Below, in pieces: positions 35,601 through 47,085 of a stretch of 64,000 nt of DNA. The stretch is taken from the NCBI GenBank assembly GCA_015680685.1, contig MNCI01022074.1, positions 715,704 to 779,703 of the forward strand, written 5' to 3'. Position 1 is the stretch's first letter; each line of letters begins with the position of its first letter. The notes beneath the pieces were generated by a model, which was not told the DNA's origin, made no database searches, and was given only the letters and a program-made list of their open reading frames with translations. Source of the DNA: Gnetum montanum (Eukaryota > Streptophyta > Gnetopsida > Gnetales > Gnetaceae). A program made the translations under genes and the position numbers.

Positions 35601-36190
35601 AAGTAATGCTAGATCTATGAGAGGAGACAACAAAACACATCCTACCTCCTGCATTAGGATCCAATCCCATTGTTAAAATTGCAGGTTGTAAAAGTTCCAA
35701 TATTTATTTCCAAAAACCATTTGTTACAACATTTTAAAATATTTAATTACAAAGTTTTGATAGTGTTGTGCCATATTTTCTTCTATATTTTCTACAATTA
35801 CATTTTAGTTTTGACTTTATTTAACAATTATTTTCTCACTTGTTTACATTTTGTTAACATTTGGTAATAGATCCTCTAAATTCTTATTCGAATCGGAAGA
35901 TCATTTCAAGAACTTGCAAATCCTTCTTGAGGATTATGGATTTGCGAGTTAAACTATTCTAATGGCGATCTTCAACCCTCCAACACTGAATTTTTCTGTC
36001 GCTATAGCTACCGTTTTTATACATGGAAAATCAAATTTGTAAGTTTGATATATAAGATTCATACCTTTATGATTAAGTGTGAGACCTACATTAGAACCCT
36101 AAGTTGTATGAGTTTCATGAAAATACAATTATAAATTAAAGTCCTCATGTGTTAAAGTTGTATTTGGTAGTGGATTATATTCACTTATGT
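32620..36190. other. Non-coding AT-rich DNA
   Basis: No coding similarity was found. Sequence up to about 32760 may be the decayed 3' untranslated part of the ARF retrocopy. From 33150 to 33430 there is a loose short-period repeat. The remainder has scattered short frames (for example a lysine-rich region read as a hydrophobic antisense frame at 34498-34707) with no motifs. Probably old repeat DNA. Confidence 0.4.
33150..33430. repeat. Degenerate short-period repeat, TTACCTTGTTT-like
   Basis: Many variants of TTTACCTTGTTT / TTTACTTTGTTC / TGACCTTGT / TTTAACCTTGTTT follow one another at roughly 10-20 bp spacing. Period and copy number are too degenerate to fix by eye. No protein is implied. 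Confidence 0.5.
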
Positions 36191-36199
36191 TTGATTCTT

Positions 36200-37560
36200 C
36201 AAGAGGAGATTGGATGGTTGAAGTAGATGGCTTTGATAATGGTGCTAATGTAAGGAGGCCTACTATGGATTAGTCCTTGATAAGATGTTGAAAAAAGTAG
36301 GATAGGTCAAAATTGATGAGGACCAATGCCCATTTCATCATGCAGTTATTATCATAAATATTGGAAGCAATTAAATGTAAGGCATTATCGAGGCATATCA
36401 CATGAAACTTTACCCCTAGTAGGTAGTATCACCATTTTTTGCGAGCGAAGATAAGGCCTAAGCAAGATTTTTTTTATGTCTATTTAACATGTTTCATAGT
36501 CAATGAAGGCATGAGAAATTTAATAGATTGGAAGATCTACATCATCTTCATATCATTGGCAAAGCACAGATATGATGAAATGAATAGATTTAGAAATAAA
36601 AAATAATATGAGAGGTTGAATTACGGATGATGAGGAAAGGAAAGGTTGGTAAGAGCATGCTTAATTATATCAAAGACCTCTTAACACTTTAAGTCCTAGT
36701 TGAAATTAGTGGACCTCTTAAGGATGTGGGATAGAGGATGAAATTAATTAGTGAGATTATACATGATATGATGAATTTATTGGAGACAACCTTGTAAGAT
36801 GTACATGTTCTTAAGACACTTAGGTGGAAGAAGGTTCAAAATTACTTTGACTTTGTTGAGCTCTATCATAATACTATTGGCCAAAATAAGGAATCCTAAT
36901 ATCTTGTCTATTTCTACATTAAAAATTTACTTTTGGGACTTAAATAGAGATTATATTAATTGCATTAAGCTAAGACCATGTTAAGATTAGTGAGATGGTT
37001 GGATGCTATGATAGATTTAATGGTTAGGTCATTTAAATAATTAGTAATAGTTATGAATATGATATTAATAAAGATAAATGTCATAGCTTGTTGATATATT
37101 CTTCTAACATTTTTAATCCCAAAAGGCATTTTATTGTAACAAAATGTTTTCAAAGTGGTCATAAAAGTTGTAAAACATTAATGCTCAAAGTTGATTTCTA
37201 TCTAGTTATAATCCAAAAATCTATCCATGAAGGATAAGAAGGCATGGCTTACTATTGTATTGATGATTTCGTTTATGTTTCACAACAAGAAGTTTTTGTT
37301 CAATGTTAATTTGTTGAGATCACAAAAATTGATCCATATTCTAATGGATCCATTTTTCTTAGGACAAATACCATATTGGACACCCAATATAAATAGACTA
37401 TGGGGTGTATGAAGCTAGCATTTTAGAGTTTGATGATCTTTTCCTTGATAGCTAAGGTGAAGTTAGATTTTATTTTTCTAGCTTTTTACTTACCTAATTT
37501 GGATCCCTCTTCAAGGATGATGTTATGTTGGACTAAAGATGGATCCAAGCTTGACATATT
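36200..37560 (-). pseudogene. Ty3/gypsy reverse transcriptase relic
   Basis: Minus-strand RT core: upstream KMLASYTP and the WYLS-EKW region, then LKTFCYNKMPFGIKNVRRIY, QQAMTFIF and the catalytic region TITNYLNDLTIKS. Plant Ty3 RTs read TFCY..MPFGL.NAG.TYQ.AM...F...I....E.YVDD...KS. Here the catalytic YVDD has become YLND, and stops and frameshifts occur throughout. Below 36.9 kb the sequence should be RNase H, but I can only see traces (for example KVSCDMPR). The MPFG-KNA..TYQ.A wording favours the Tat/Ogre-like side. No LTR pair could be assigned with confidence. Confidence 0.75.
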
Positions 37561-38620
37561 GTTATATCCCCAAGTGAAGATGATGGAAATTTTTTAATAT
37601 GGAATCCTTAAAAGTTTCAAGTAGGTTTGTTCCCAATCATAGTGTCTTTCTCTCATTTTTATGATTATTTATGGCTAATTTGGCAAGGAGATTGTTGGTT
37701 AAGATTGGTTTACAATCTAAAAGGGCTAGATTAGATTAAAGAATTAGATCCTTCTCAATTATATCAAGAGACAATATTAGTGATTCTAGTAGGTAAGGTG
37801 AAGATAAATTGATTAAATGCTCATTAAATGACCTAGAAGTTAGCTGTGAGACCTATCTAGAGTGAGTGATTTATGTAATTGATCAATGATGGTGGGATCC
37901 ATGACTTGCAATAGATTAAGGTGACATCATAGTTACATAAGGAAGAAATTGATATTTGCAATTTTGCAAAGTTAAAGTGGAAACCTGAATTAAATATAAT
38001 CATTAAATGTTAACTAAAATACTCATCTTAATAGTTGTTTAATTTTAATTTTAAGGCTAGACTTAGGTGAAAATGGATCAAGGAAATCTCATGACAATTC
38101 AAGCTTGAAGTAGCTTGAGTTCAGAACTTTATTTTGGTTACATTGGCCATCAATGTAATGCGATGATGTTAATGTTGTATCAATGTCACCATGCATCACT
38201 TCATGTGACGCATAAGAGATTAAGTGATGCTATGAACACATTTTTCTTACACACTTGATATTGTCTTGAAATCTTTTTATTAGTGAAGCAAGATGACATG
38301 TGGGAAAAGTACCTAGAGAGCAATGCATGAAGAATATAAGGTTGGGACCCGTAGGAGGACATGTGAAAAGCATGCCATGGAAGCCATGGAACCATCACTG
38401 AAGCCAATGTAGCTATGGTGCATATGTCTTTTCTACCTTTTTGCTTATTGATTTTTGAGATTTGGTATTGGATATAGGATTTTTAGCATACATCTAGTTT
38501 GGCATGTAAGACAACTATGCTAGCAATGCTAGTAGATGCTGACATGGGCCTAGTGGCAGAGATTGATGCTAGAGTGGTTGTTGACATTTGGTTAAGTGGT
38601 GTAGAAATGGTATCATGTGT
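37561..38620. other. Non-coding DNA; relative of the 3.7-4.4 kb U3-like repeats
   Basis: No coding similarity. At 38164-38190 there is a GATGATGTTAATGTTGTATC element resembling the palindromic cores at 3763-3785 and 4377-4399. It is likely LTR or upstream element sequence of the minus-strand RT relic, but ends are not visible. Confidence 0.35.
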
Positions 38621-38629
38621 CAACACATG

Positions 38630-39300
38630 TCATTATTGTTATAATTATATTTGAAAACAATTAGATCTAAAAAAACACTACAAATGCTCTAGAGAAATTA
38701 TTAGAACCCTACAGATCTGAATAAATCATTAGAGGAAAAATATTGCGCTACAGTAGGTCAAGAAACACTATAAATCACTCTCAAAACGTTCTAAACTCTA
38801 GCAAACATTTGCTATACTAACAAAATAAAAGCAGAATGAAAATAGTAAAAATAGCACAAGAACATAGAGAGTTATGTGGTTTGGGCCCTTTTTACCCTAC
38901 TTATGTGGTTTGGGCACAAGAAAATAGTAAAAAATAGCACAACAATGCTGATCTTCCTTCTATTCTTCTTAAATCTTCAGGACATAAGCCATCCTTGTAA
39001 CTTTTCCAAACACCCAATTTGTTATTCCAATAGATCTCAGATCAACACCAATAAGACTCACGTCTCCAAGGTAAAACCTTGATACAATGCTTTCACTTCA
39101 AAGCACATACTAAAGGCTATCCAAGCCTTCTATTTATGAAGAAACATGAGGACCAAACCCCAATCCTAATACATGTGGGATAAAACACATCCCACATCAA
39201 ATGCAACATAAAAGAAAATACAACAATTAATGTATTTGTCTTCATTTTTCCAACAATTATGTGTTGGCATCAGTAAGAGAGTAGAAGAATGGTGATGCAT
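38630..39300 (-). mobile_element. Probable LTR, minus orientation, family unresolved
   Basis: On the minus strand a CATAAATAGAAGGC box near 39130 is preceded by ATCCCACATG/CATGTGGGAT repeats (about 39170-39200) and followed by a leader-like stretch. That stretch contains CTCTCTATGTTCTTGTGCT, reminiscent of the R-U5 of plant LTRs. Internal direct repeats occur: AAAATAGTAAAAATAGCACA at 38839 and, with one extra A, at 38921; TTATGTGGTTTGGGC at 38872 and 38901. No LTR partner, PBS or target duplication was identified. Confidence 0.35.
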
Positions 39301-41838
39301 GTTTCTAGTATTGTAGGTATTGGCAATAGGAATAGAGTGGTCAACTGTAGTGATGTTTAATGTTGCAACTTATGCATGGCCTTTGTATGCATTCAACGTT
39401 GTATGCATATGAGGTGTTCAATGTGATGCATGCACATGGTCTACAGAGGTGGAAGAGAAAAGGGACTAGTGGATAAGGCTTTCCAATACATGAAGGCTTA
39501 CCAAGGAATGATAGTATAAGGAAAATAGGTGAAGCAACGCATGCAATAATTATGTAAGAGTGGACATGATATGGTTGATGCATAGGCCAATCAGGATGGC
39601 CATATTAAGGCGTGGGGATCGTATTACATGGGGTTAGGTAATGATAGGTTGAAAAAGAGATTACGCATCACACATGAAAAATAATGTGAAAGTAGGGGTG
39701 AGTACCAATTTCTAAATGCAAGGGAGAAATGGTAGTATTGATGGGGGCTTTCATGGCCACAATAGTGGTTACGCAGATTTAAGACTATGAGGTATATAAA
39801 TTAGTTTGGAGTTGGGAAAAAAGGTGAAAGAGGTTTATGCCTTTATGCTACCTAAGTTTTATACATTTATAGCCTAGGAGGACATCTTAACCTAGGAATA
39901 GACATCAAACCTAGGTGTGTGACACAAAGAACTATAGTAAATGTAAAGGGTTTGCTGGGGAGTGGAGGACAATGGATATAGCTTGGTATGTATATTGCTA
40001 AAAAAGACAATGGTCCATGGTGGTCTACAAAAAAAGTGGTTTCATGATGTAGGGAAGAAAATAGTAAATATAGGACTTGGTTTTGGTATGTAGCTAGGGC
40101 GAGTTGATCCTACATGAGACCCACATGAACTACATGAGCGTACCATGATAGTGTGTACAACAGACAATCTATATGGCCTACATGCCTTATTACCTTTTTA
40201 AATATGTTTAATTAACTTGATTTTAATTTAATTTTAATTATATATATATATATATATATATTATTTTTATCTAATTATTAATTTTTTATATTATATATAT
40301 GTATATATATTATTTTTCTAATAATGCATAGATAATAATCATGATGATGCTAATGTAGCATTAACATTATTTAGGGAGAAAATTCAATGAAGTTTGGAAG
40401 GGTGATGTTGATGCATGTAATGGAATGGATAAGAAAAAGCTTTCTAAGTCTTTGAAAGTGATTCTAACATAGCATCATTGTTACCTGAATGTAAAGGACC
40501 ATCATTAAGAATATAACTTAAGAAGGAGATTTATAGGGATTTTAGACAAAGATTTTGGAAAATGGAAGAAGTGGAATACCTAGATTCATTTATTAGAAAT
40601 GTTTGGAATTTATCATTGGGATTTCATTTTGCATATTTGAAAGTTTTATTTTTAGGTTATGTCAAGCTAGGAAATATAATGACATGGTTAGGTGATGCAG
40701 TTACATAAGCATGTGACATGATGACATGCTAATGCTAATTCCACATCACTATCATCTTGCATTGTATCACCAATCATGACATAGTTATTTTCTCCCAAAG
40801 ATCATAACAAAACTTGGAAAAGAAAATTTCACATTTTTGAGAATAACAATCTATGCCCTCATATTAGCCTCATAAAATGTTGATCATATGCAATCTTATA
40901 TTTGACCTAGTTCCTAACCTTATTGATTATTTAACTATATTTGTATTGGTATACATTATGTCCTAAGTGTAAGGATGTATCCTATATGTTTCATTTACTA
41001 TGTTGATAGATAATAGATGTTTTGTTATTTAATTTCATGATTGATGTCATAGCACATGGATACTACCTTTTGGTTTGATGGTTGATGTACAGTGATAACA
41101 TTAGACCAAAGTTGATTATGATTGATTCCATGTACTTCTTTGTTTGTGATGCAAGTTTAACCATCACCAGCAAGCCAAGGAAGGTCAAGGTAATTCTAGT
41201 TATTAATGATAGCTCACTCCACTCCACATAGATTTGTATGAGACCTAGAATGATAAGAGTCTTAGATTTTTTTGTGGAGAATTTTTACATATTGGAATGG
41301 ATCTCACTCTCATTTAAGACATTATCTCACACTATAGAAGGGATCATTACAAATATCATTCCATGATTAATAGGCTCAATGATCTAGGTAGTGAATGATA
41401 GTGGTCCCATCGATTTTGGGCTAGTGGAATTTATCATATAATTTGTAGTGTGATCCCATTGTAAGCTTTGAGGATGATGTTGAATGGATTGCTAAGAACA
41501 CTTATGTATATTATTGCATTCAATAAATAGAAAAGAAAGTATAATACATATTCTCTAGTTAGACCCATGTCATCATGATGATACATAGAGAAAATATTTA
41601 TAATTTTATGTTTTATAATTTTTATGGTTTTTAAAATTATAAGAAAAAATGATAATAAACACACATGCATTGAAATCACTCTTAGGGATAGGTACACTAC
41701 TTGTGTTGCAATCTCTCTCAAGGATAGTTGTAACACCACACATGAAATGCAAATAACAGTGGTTGTTAGCGATAACCTTAATGCCTTAACACCATGCCAT
41801 ATAGTCATGACATCCTTGAGTAAGGACAAATTTTTGTA
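39301..41838. other. Non-coding AT-rich DNA
   Basis: No coding similarity on either strand; the 131-residue minus-strand frame at 41434-41829 is hydrophobic and repetitive with no family signature. Between 40.32 and 40.80 kb there are several GATG/CATC half-palindromes like those near 4 kb (for example GATGCTAATGTAGCATTAAC). Confidence 0.4.
40239..40260. repeat. (TA)n microsatellite
   Basis: Eleven TA dinucleotides in a row, followed at 40283-40315 by another TA-rich run with a TATATGTATATATA core. Simple repeat. Confidence 0.95.
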
Positions 41839-42450
41839 GCTTACGAAAATGAGAATTAAATAAATAATTTTATGCTTTTAATGTTTTATAATGTTTTTTG
41901 TGTTTTAACGTTTAAAAAATTAATAGTAGAAATGAGGAAAAATCATAAGCTTTATTCATTGCACAAACACTAGACTTCACATCAACCAATTTGTTTTGGG
42001 TTACATAAGCATGTTAGCAATCTAATCGAGTCTAGATGCACTTATGAAAACAACAAATTAAAACACATACAAAATAGTGAAGGAATCAATTTACCCAAGG
42101 AAGGAAGAGCTCTTCACATAAAACTAGATGTTAAAAGCTAAATAAAAATTCTTAGAAAATCAAGTTGTTAAGTGTGATGGATCATTTGAAGTATTTATAG
42201 TTTTTGCAACATAATGATAGGGGTTCATTAATGCCCAAGCATTAAAAGAGGCTCGTTAGTGTAGCCTAGGCATCCCAAGAACATACTAAACAAGGTAGTT
42301 GAGTAAAAGATCCAAATAAGACCAATAAGAGGATGTGTTAGTGCCCCTACATTGATGCAGTAGGTGCACTAACATAAGGTAGTTAGTGCTTCCTTGCCCC
42401 ATATACTTGGCTCACTTTTAATGGATGAAGCAAGGATTTTAGGAAACATG
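41839..42450 (-). repeat. LTR-like 3' end of element D
   Basis: A minus-strand TATA-like box (CTATAAATAC near 42195) is followed to the right by GTGCACTAAC/GTTAGTGCTTCC-type inverted motifs (42330-42400), the U3 layout seen in the other LTRs. A similar arrangement occurs at 51730-51815. Exact ends were not found. Confidence 0.4.
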
Positions 42451-42899
42451 TTAAGAGATTTCAAAGATCTTCAAATGATGTTGAAAACATCTTGAAAAAC
42501 TTGAAACATGTACCAAACTTGCATGTATAAAATGGAAGAATAGGGTACAACCTAGAAGGTAGAAACCTTGACCATATGCACAAAAACTATAAACACATGA
42601 TGGATGAAACACTTCATGAATCTAGGGCTTATAATTGACTTACAAAATACCACTATATGACTCTTCATTCCCCCATGAAAAATTTAAGCTAGTAATATAT
42701 CTCTAACATCCAAAATATAAAACTAGAACTAAAGACAAGACATGATCAATATGGAGGAATATAATTAGACATATGTATAGACCATAACTATAGTAAAATA
42801 TAATATTAGCCCCCTCATTAATAAGTGCCAAGGGGTAAAGGATGAGAGAAGAAGCCTCCTAACCTGACTAGTTGATATAGGAAGAAGCTTGAAGAGTAG

Positions 42900-43760
42900 G
42901 ATGTAGATATATGAAATCTTTGAATTTGGACTTCTCAATCTATCATCCTCACTTGAAGCTATTGGTTTTGCTCATGCATCAGTTCCTACTCTTACAAAAG
43001 TACTTGTTGCTACTAATTAGCATCAACTTGAAATTTCTTATGATACCTTTTTTCCTATAAGAGCTCGTGTTGCTCTATTTCTAGCTCAACTATCACTCAA
43101 TAAAGTTTCTCTTTTAGCTTTGTAGATGGTTGAGCTACAGATGTTTGAACCATATACAATTATCTTTTCCTTTTCTCCTACACATCCTCTTTAGCTTTTT
43201 AAAGATCCTCTCAAGGATAGTGATAACTACTTTATGGAAAAGGATGTATATGATTTTTAATAGATTAATCTTTTCTTGTAATGTTAGTGCACTTGAAGCC
43301 ATTCATTGGAGGTTGGCATGCAAGGTGTTGAAATTTTTCTTCACATCATTCCTTTCTTTGATTATACATTTATTTAGCAAAGCTACAAGTTTGTGTAGTC
43401 TATGAACATTGACATCCTAGGTTACCTACTTGATTAGATGAATACATTTAAGCTCATCATTTTTCTACATAGTCTTCTTTGCCAACTCTTGCTGTATGGT
43501 TTAGCACTCTTTCTCCATATTAAGGTACTTGTCCTAAAATTGAGCCATGATTTAACTCTATTCCTCTAACTTTTATACCTATTGAAAAAGAAAAAGCATA
43601 TATATCTCCTTCTCTTTACTCATCCTTTCCCACTTATAGGATTGATACTTTATCATTATGATCTATCACTCTAATCCATCTTTCATGAATACAGCTTCTT
43701 CACTGATCTAGAACACTTGAAACAGTTCATCATATAAGTGCTCAATTTGCACCTCTAGTG
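42900..43760 (-). pseudogene. Element D ORF X, C-terminal part
   Basis: Minus-strand coding-like sequence immediately left of element C, rich in Lys/Glu/Gln with helical character (for example VQIEHLYDELFQVF at its right end) and closing in less charged text. The matching N-terminal part lies at 49607-51310. The position and coiled-coil nature agree with the C-terminal half of ORF X in element A, but residue-level similarity here is weak. Confidence 0.4.
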
Positions 43761-43761
43761 G

Positions 43762-44772
43762 TGCAGGGATATCTCTTTTGATCCCCTTGATCTTTTCTAT
43801 GAGTATGTTTTTGTAGGTTTTAGACTTGAAGAAGATTTTTGGAAGGTTAGGAGATGTCTCAAAAGAGGCCTTGGATTGATAAGAGATGCCTAGAGAGGAG
43901 AGGAGACTTCTTGCTATTTTGGTAGTCATCTCAAACAAGACATATTATTTGAGAAAAATACATATTAGGAGAGATGTCCTTTCTTGACAAGTGCAAGATG
44001 TCTCCCTACATTGAAAGATGTCTCAGGCAAGACGTCTTGTCTATGCAAGAGACATTTTGTCCCTAGAGAAGATGTCTTGAAAAAATAAGAGACATTTTTC
44101 CCAAGAGTTGGGATTTCATAGGAGGTGTGTTCCAAAGATTAGTGACAACTCATATGGCTAGGAAAACTTCCAAAAAAACCAATTCCTATTCAAAAAATAG
44201 CCAAAATAAGATGAAAAAGGATGGAAACAACTAGGAAGAAGATGAGAAGATTTGAAAATAATCTAAAAAGCCTCAAATTAAGTTAAGGAAAGGTTTCTAG
44301 GTTACTTATGTTCTGGTTTATCATAAATATTATTGTATTCATCATTATTATGATAGAAGTAAGAAAGAGAGCTTTTGAGAGTGGAGAGTTGAGCATGAGA
44401 GAGTGGGTAAGCACATTGAGTGAGTATAATTGATGATCATGATTCCAAGACCAAGTTGTTGTGTGTTCTATTCTCTTATGTCTTACTTATGAGTTGAGAT
44501 ATTAATCTTGGGTTATGGAAGAGATTCTCAATTGGTAGTATCTTACATTGAGAACAACCATTATATGATTGTAGAGCATCATTCTCTACAATATCATTTG
44601 AGGGTGATAGTTTTTGGTGGTTCGTAAGTTTTGAGAACCCTATTGTAATCTTATAATAAATTAATTGAAGATAGCTAGTTTTCTTATTTTCTAATAAAAA
44701 ATTTTATCTTTACATAATATCTAGATTTGGTACTTGAAGATGATTTATTTGTGGAGTGAACTTACTCTAACA
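43762..44772 (+). repeat. Element C 5' LTR
   Basis: 1,011 bp, beginning TGCAGGGATATCTC and ending CTCTAACA. It carries a cluster of TGTCTC/GAGACA motifs and a perfect 12-bp palindrome CAAGACGTCTTG (44028-44039), then a TATA-like box (CATAAATATTATTG) near 44325. The partner at 48575-49606 matches throughout. Confidence 0.85.
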
Positions 44773-44773
44773 T

Positions 44774-44792
44774 TATTGGTATCATAGCTTAG
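44774..44792 (+). other. Primer-binding site of element C
   Basis: TTGGTATCATAGCTT follows the 5' LTR end after a few bases. It matches the TGGTATCAGAGC site complementary to the 3' end of plant initiator tRNA-Met except at one position. Confidence 0.85.
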
Positions 44793-44856
44793 CTTTGGAG
44801 CTTAGATTTTTGTTTATTGTTGCTTGGAAATTAGTTGAGGATTTTGTCAATTTTAG

Positions 44857-46020
44857 ATGGCACTAAAAAAGAAATAGGTACAAGCCTCGAATCGAGACAG
44901 GGAAAGCATGAAGTTTGCCTTCTAGATGATGGCTGGTCAATTAGATGAAATTAGCACAAAGGTAAATGGGAATGTTGGTCCTAGACATCTCCAGAAATGT
45001 GTAGATAAAGAGCATGTACATTTAGATGAAGATGTTTCACAACTAGGTGGAGATAGAGTAGATGAAGAGGGAGGACAATCCATCTATGTAAGTGTAGAAA
45101 ATCATCAGCCAAGGATTCCAATGAGAGGAAATCCTATTCCTTAAATAAGAACTCCAAAGACTCCAATAATGTTAAACACTTGTTCTTCAAGAAATCTTGA
45201 TAAGGAAGATGAGCAAAGCTTGCTAGAGCATTCAAAAATGCTGTCAAATTTTTGTATATGGAGTTGAAGACTTTTAATGATATAGATGGTACCAATGCTT
45301 TTGCAAGTTGGCTGAAGGAACTTGAGAATAATCTCAAGTTGAAAGAGGTACTAAATAATTTAAGGGTACCTATTGCTAAATTCAAATTAGAAGGCATGAC
45401 TTCTACATGGTGGGAAAAGGAGTCCCAAGATTATGAAAGATGAAATGGTCAACCTATCAAAGATTTAGATTTGATGAATTATAGGTTGAAAAGAAAATTT
45501 GAACAATCTTGTCAAAGATAAAAAACCATTATGAAGTTAAAATTCCTAAGGCATTATGACAAGGATGTCAAAGAATTCTGCATCAAATTTTATGATCTAT
45601 TCCATCAAGCTAAGGTAAACTTGGAAGAGTATGAATAGGGTTCAATCTTTTTAGAAGATCTCAAAATGATGTACCAGTAGGAGTTGTCTTTTTTATGAGC
45701 CATATACTGGCTTATGATTTAGCACTCAATGCTAAGAAGAAATTAGGTGGATTTGGAAACAAGAGTAAACAAAATTCCAAGGAAAAAAAGAAGGGATCTA
45801 GATCCAAGAAAGGATCCAAGTCAAAATTTGAAGACAAGAAGGGTAGCCAAGACAAGAAGACTAAAAGAGACAATGAGAAGGTACAAGCTAAGAAGAACCA
45901 AGGTAGAGGAGGCAAGGTTCAAGTTAGCAACTCATAAAAAATTAGTGCTTCAAGTGTAAAGAATCAGAACATAAGCAATGAGAATGTCCACTTCATCAAG
46001 CAGCCAAGGAAAAATATTTA
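44857..46020 (+). pseudogene. Element C gag with CCHC zinc knuckle
   Basis: An ATG at 44857 opens MALKKK, with a stop at codon 7 and others later. The gag core reads FASWLKELENNLKLKEVLNN, VPIAKFKLEGMTSTWWEKES, DLMNYRLKRKFEQ and LKFLRHYDKDVKEFCIKF, matching the W-L...E..F...K...A...L.G.A..WW pattern of plant gag proteins. A Lys-rich region (45760-45930) precedes a zinc knuckle at 45946-45987, C-x2-C-x4-H-x4-C, with one stop inside the last spacing. The knuckle binds element RNA during packaging. Confidence 0.85.
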
Positions 46021-46099
46021 TAAACCATGAAGGTGGAAGAGAGATCAAGTCAAGATCTTCAAAGAGGTAATCCTAATTCTCCAAAAGTTAAGGATGTTT

Positions 46100-46636
46100 C
46101 TAAATTAAACTCATGCATTTATGGGGAATGTAAATAGAGGAGATCATCCTAATAGAAAATTATTGTTTCAGATTGGAACTAGATGTTTACTTAGTGGGAA
46201 ATGAATTTATGTTTTGATTGATGAGAGAGCCCAATAAAATGTTATTTCTTCTAGGGTAGTTTCTATATTGGGGTTGGTAACTAATCCTCCTCCAAGACCC
46301 TATAAAGTGCATTGGTTGTCTAGATATTTTTTCCAATAGGTGAGGGAACAATGTATCTTGAAATTTAAAATTAGATTTTTTCATGATGTTGTGAAGTGTG
46401 ATGTGCTTCCAATAGATTGTGTTGATGTAATTCTTAGTAGACCTTGGAATTTTGACAATGGTGCAAAATTTGATGAAGCAAGAAATATGTGGAATGTAGT
46501 TAGACCAAATGAAATCCATGAGTTAATTCCAATGACATCTAAACAAGTGAGGCAACAAATCTTAGTTAGTGCTTCATTAATCCTTCTAGAAGAGAGAGAA
46601 TATATTAAGAAACATGAGGAAACTTTGAAGGATTAA
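46100..46636 (+). pseudogene. Element C aspartic protease
   Basis: Retropepsin region: KLLFQIGTRCLLS, the active-site strand YVLIDERAQ (catalytic Asp kept, following S-G lost), VISSRVVSILGLVTNPPPRP, QCILKFKIRFFHDVVKCDVL and DCVDVILSRPWNFDNGAKFD, where ILGRPW has become ILSRPW. This wording (V-x-CDVLPMD-x-C-H-I-L-L-G-R-P-W) is typical of chromovirus-like plant Ty3 elements. The frame ends near 46636 and the RT that should follow is absent. Confidence 0.82.
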
Positions 46637-47085
46637 GGAAGCTTTGACTTATTAAAAGAAAAAAAAATACCCTTTGAATTAGTGCTTGCAATTCCCAATT
46701 TTCAAAAGCTTTTTTAGGTGAAGGTGGATGCAAGTGGACTTATCATTGGTGGGATACTTTCACAAGAAGATAGACCTATTGCTTTATTTTCTAAAAAGTT
46801 CAATAATTTAAGGAAAAAATATAACATATATGAGAATGGATTGTAGGCTATTTTTTAAGCAATCAAGCATTGAAGGCATTACTTGTTGTCCAAGGATTTC
46901 ACTTCAAAGATAGACCACAAATCTCTTCAAATTCTAAACTTAGAAAGAAATTTGAGTTGAAAGCATATGAAATGGGTTGAATAGTTACAAAATTTTAATT
47001 TTTTGTTGAAGCACAAAAGTGAGAAATCCAATGTGGTGGCTAATACATTATCTAGGATGCATGTGGTTAATTTTAGTGTACCTCA
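46637..47085 (+). pseudogene. Element C RNase H
   Basis: Starts within a short remnant of the RT-RNase H connection (EALTY ... LVLAIPNFQKLF). Then come VKVDASGLIIGGILSQEDRP and IALFSKKFNNLRKKYNIYEN, where DASG carries the first catalytic Asp. IKHWRHYLLSKDF, DHKSLQIL and VVANTLSRMH follow, the last corresponding to N-x-x-A-D-A-L-S-R with Asp replaced by Thr. RNase H would remove template RNA during reverse transcription. Stops interrupt the reading. Confidence 0.85.

Noticed and set aside
41434-41829. 131-residue hydrophobic minus-strand frame with apparent membrane segments
   Set aside because: Low-complexity, internally repetitive AT-rich sequence with no conserved motif and no coding neighbours; probably chance.
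45712-45915. Minus-strand Pro/Leu/Phe-rich frame
   Set aside because: It is the antisense of the lysine-rich C-terminal part of element C gag.
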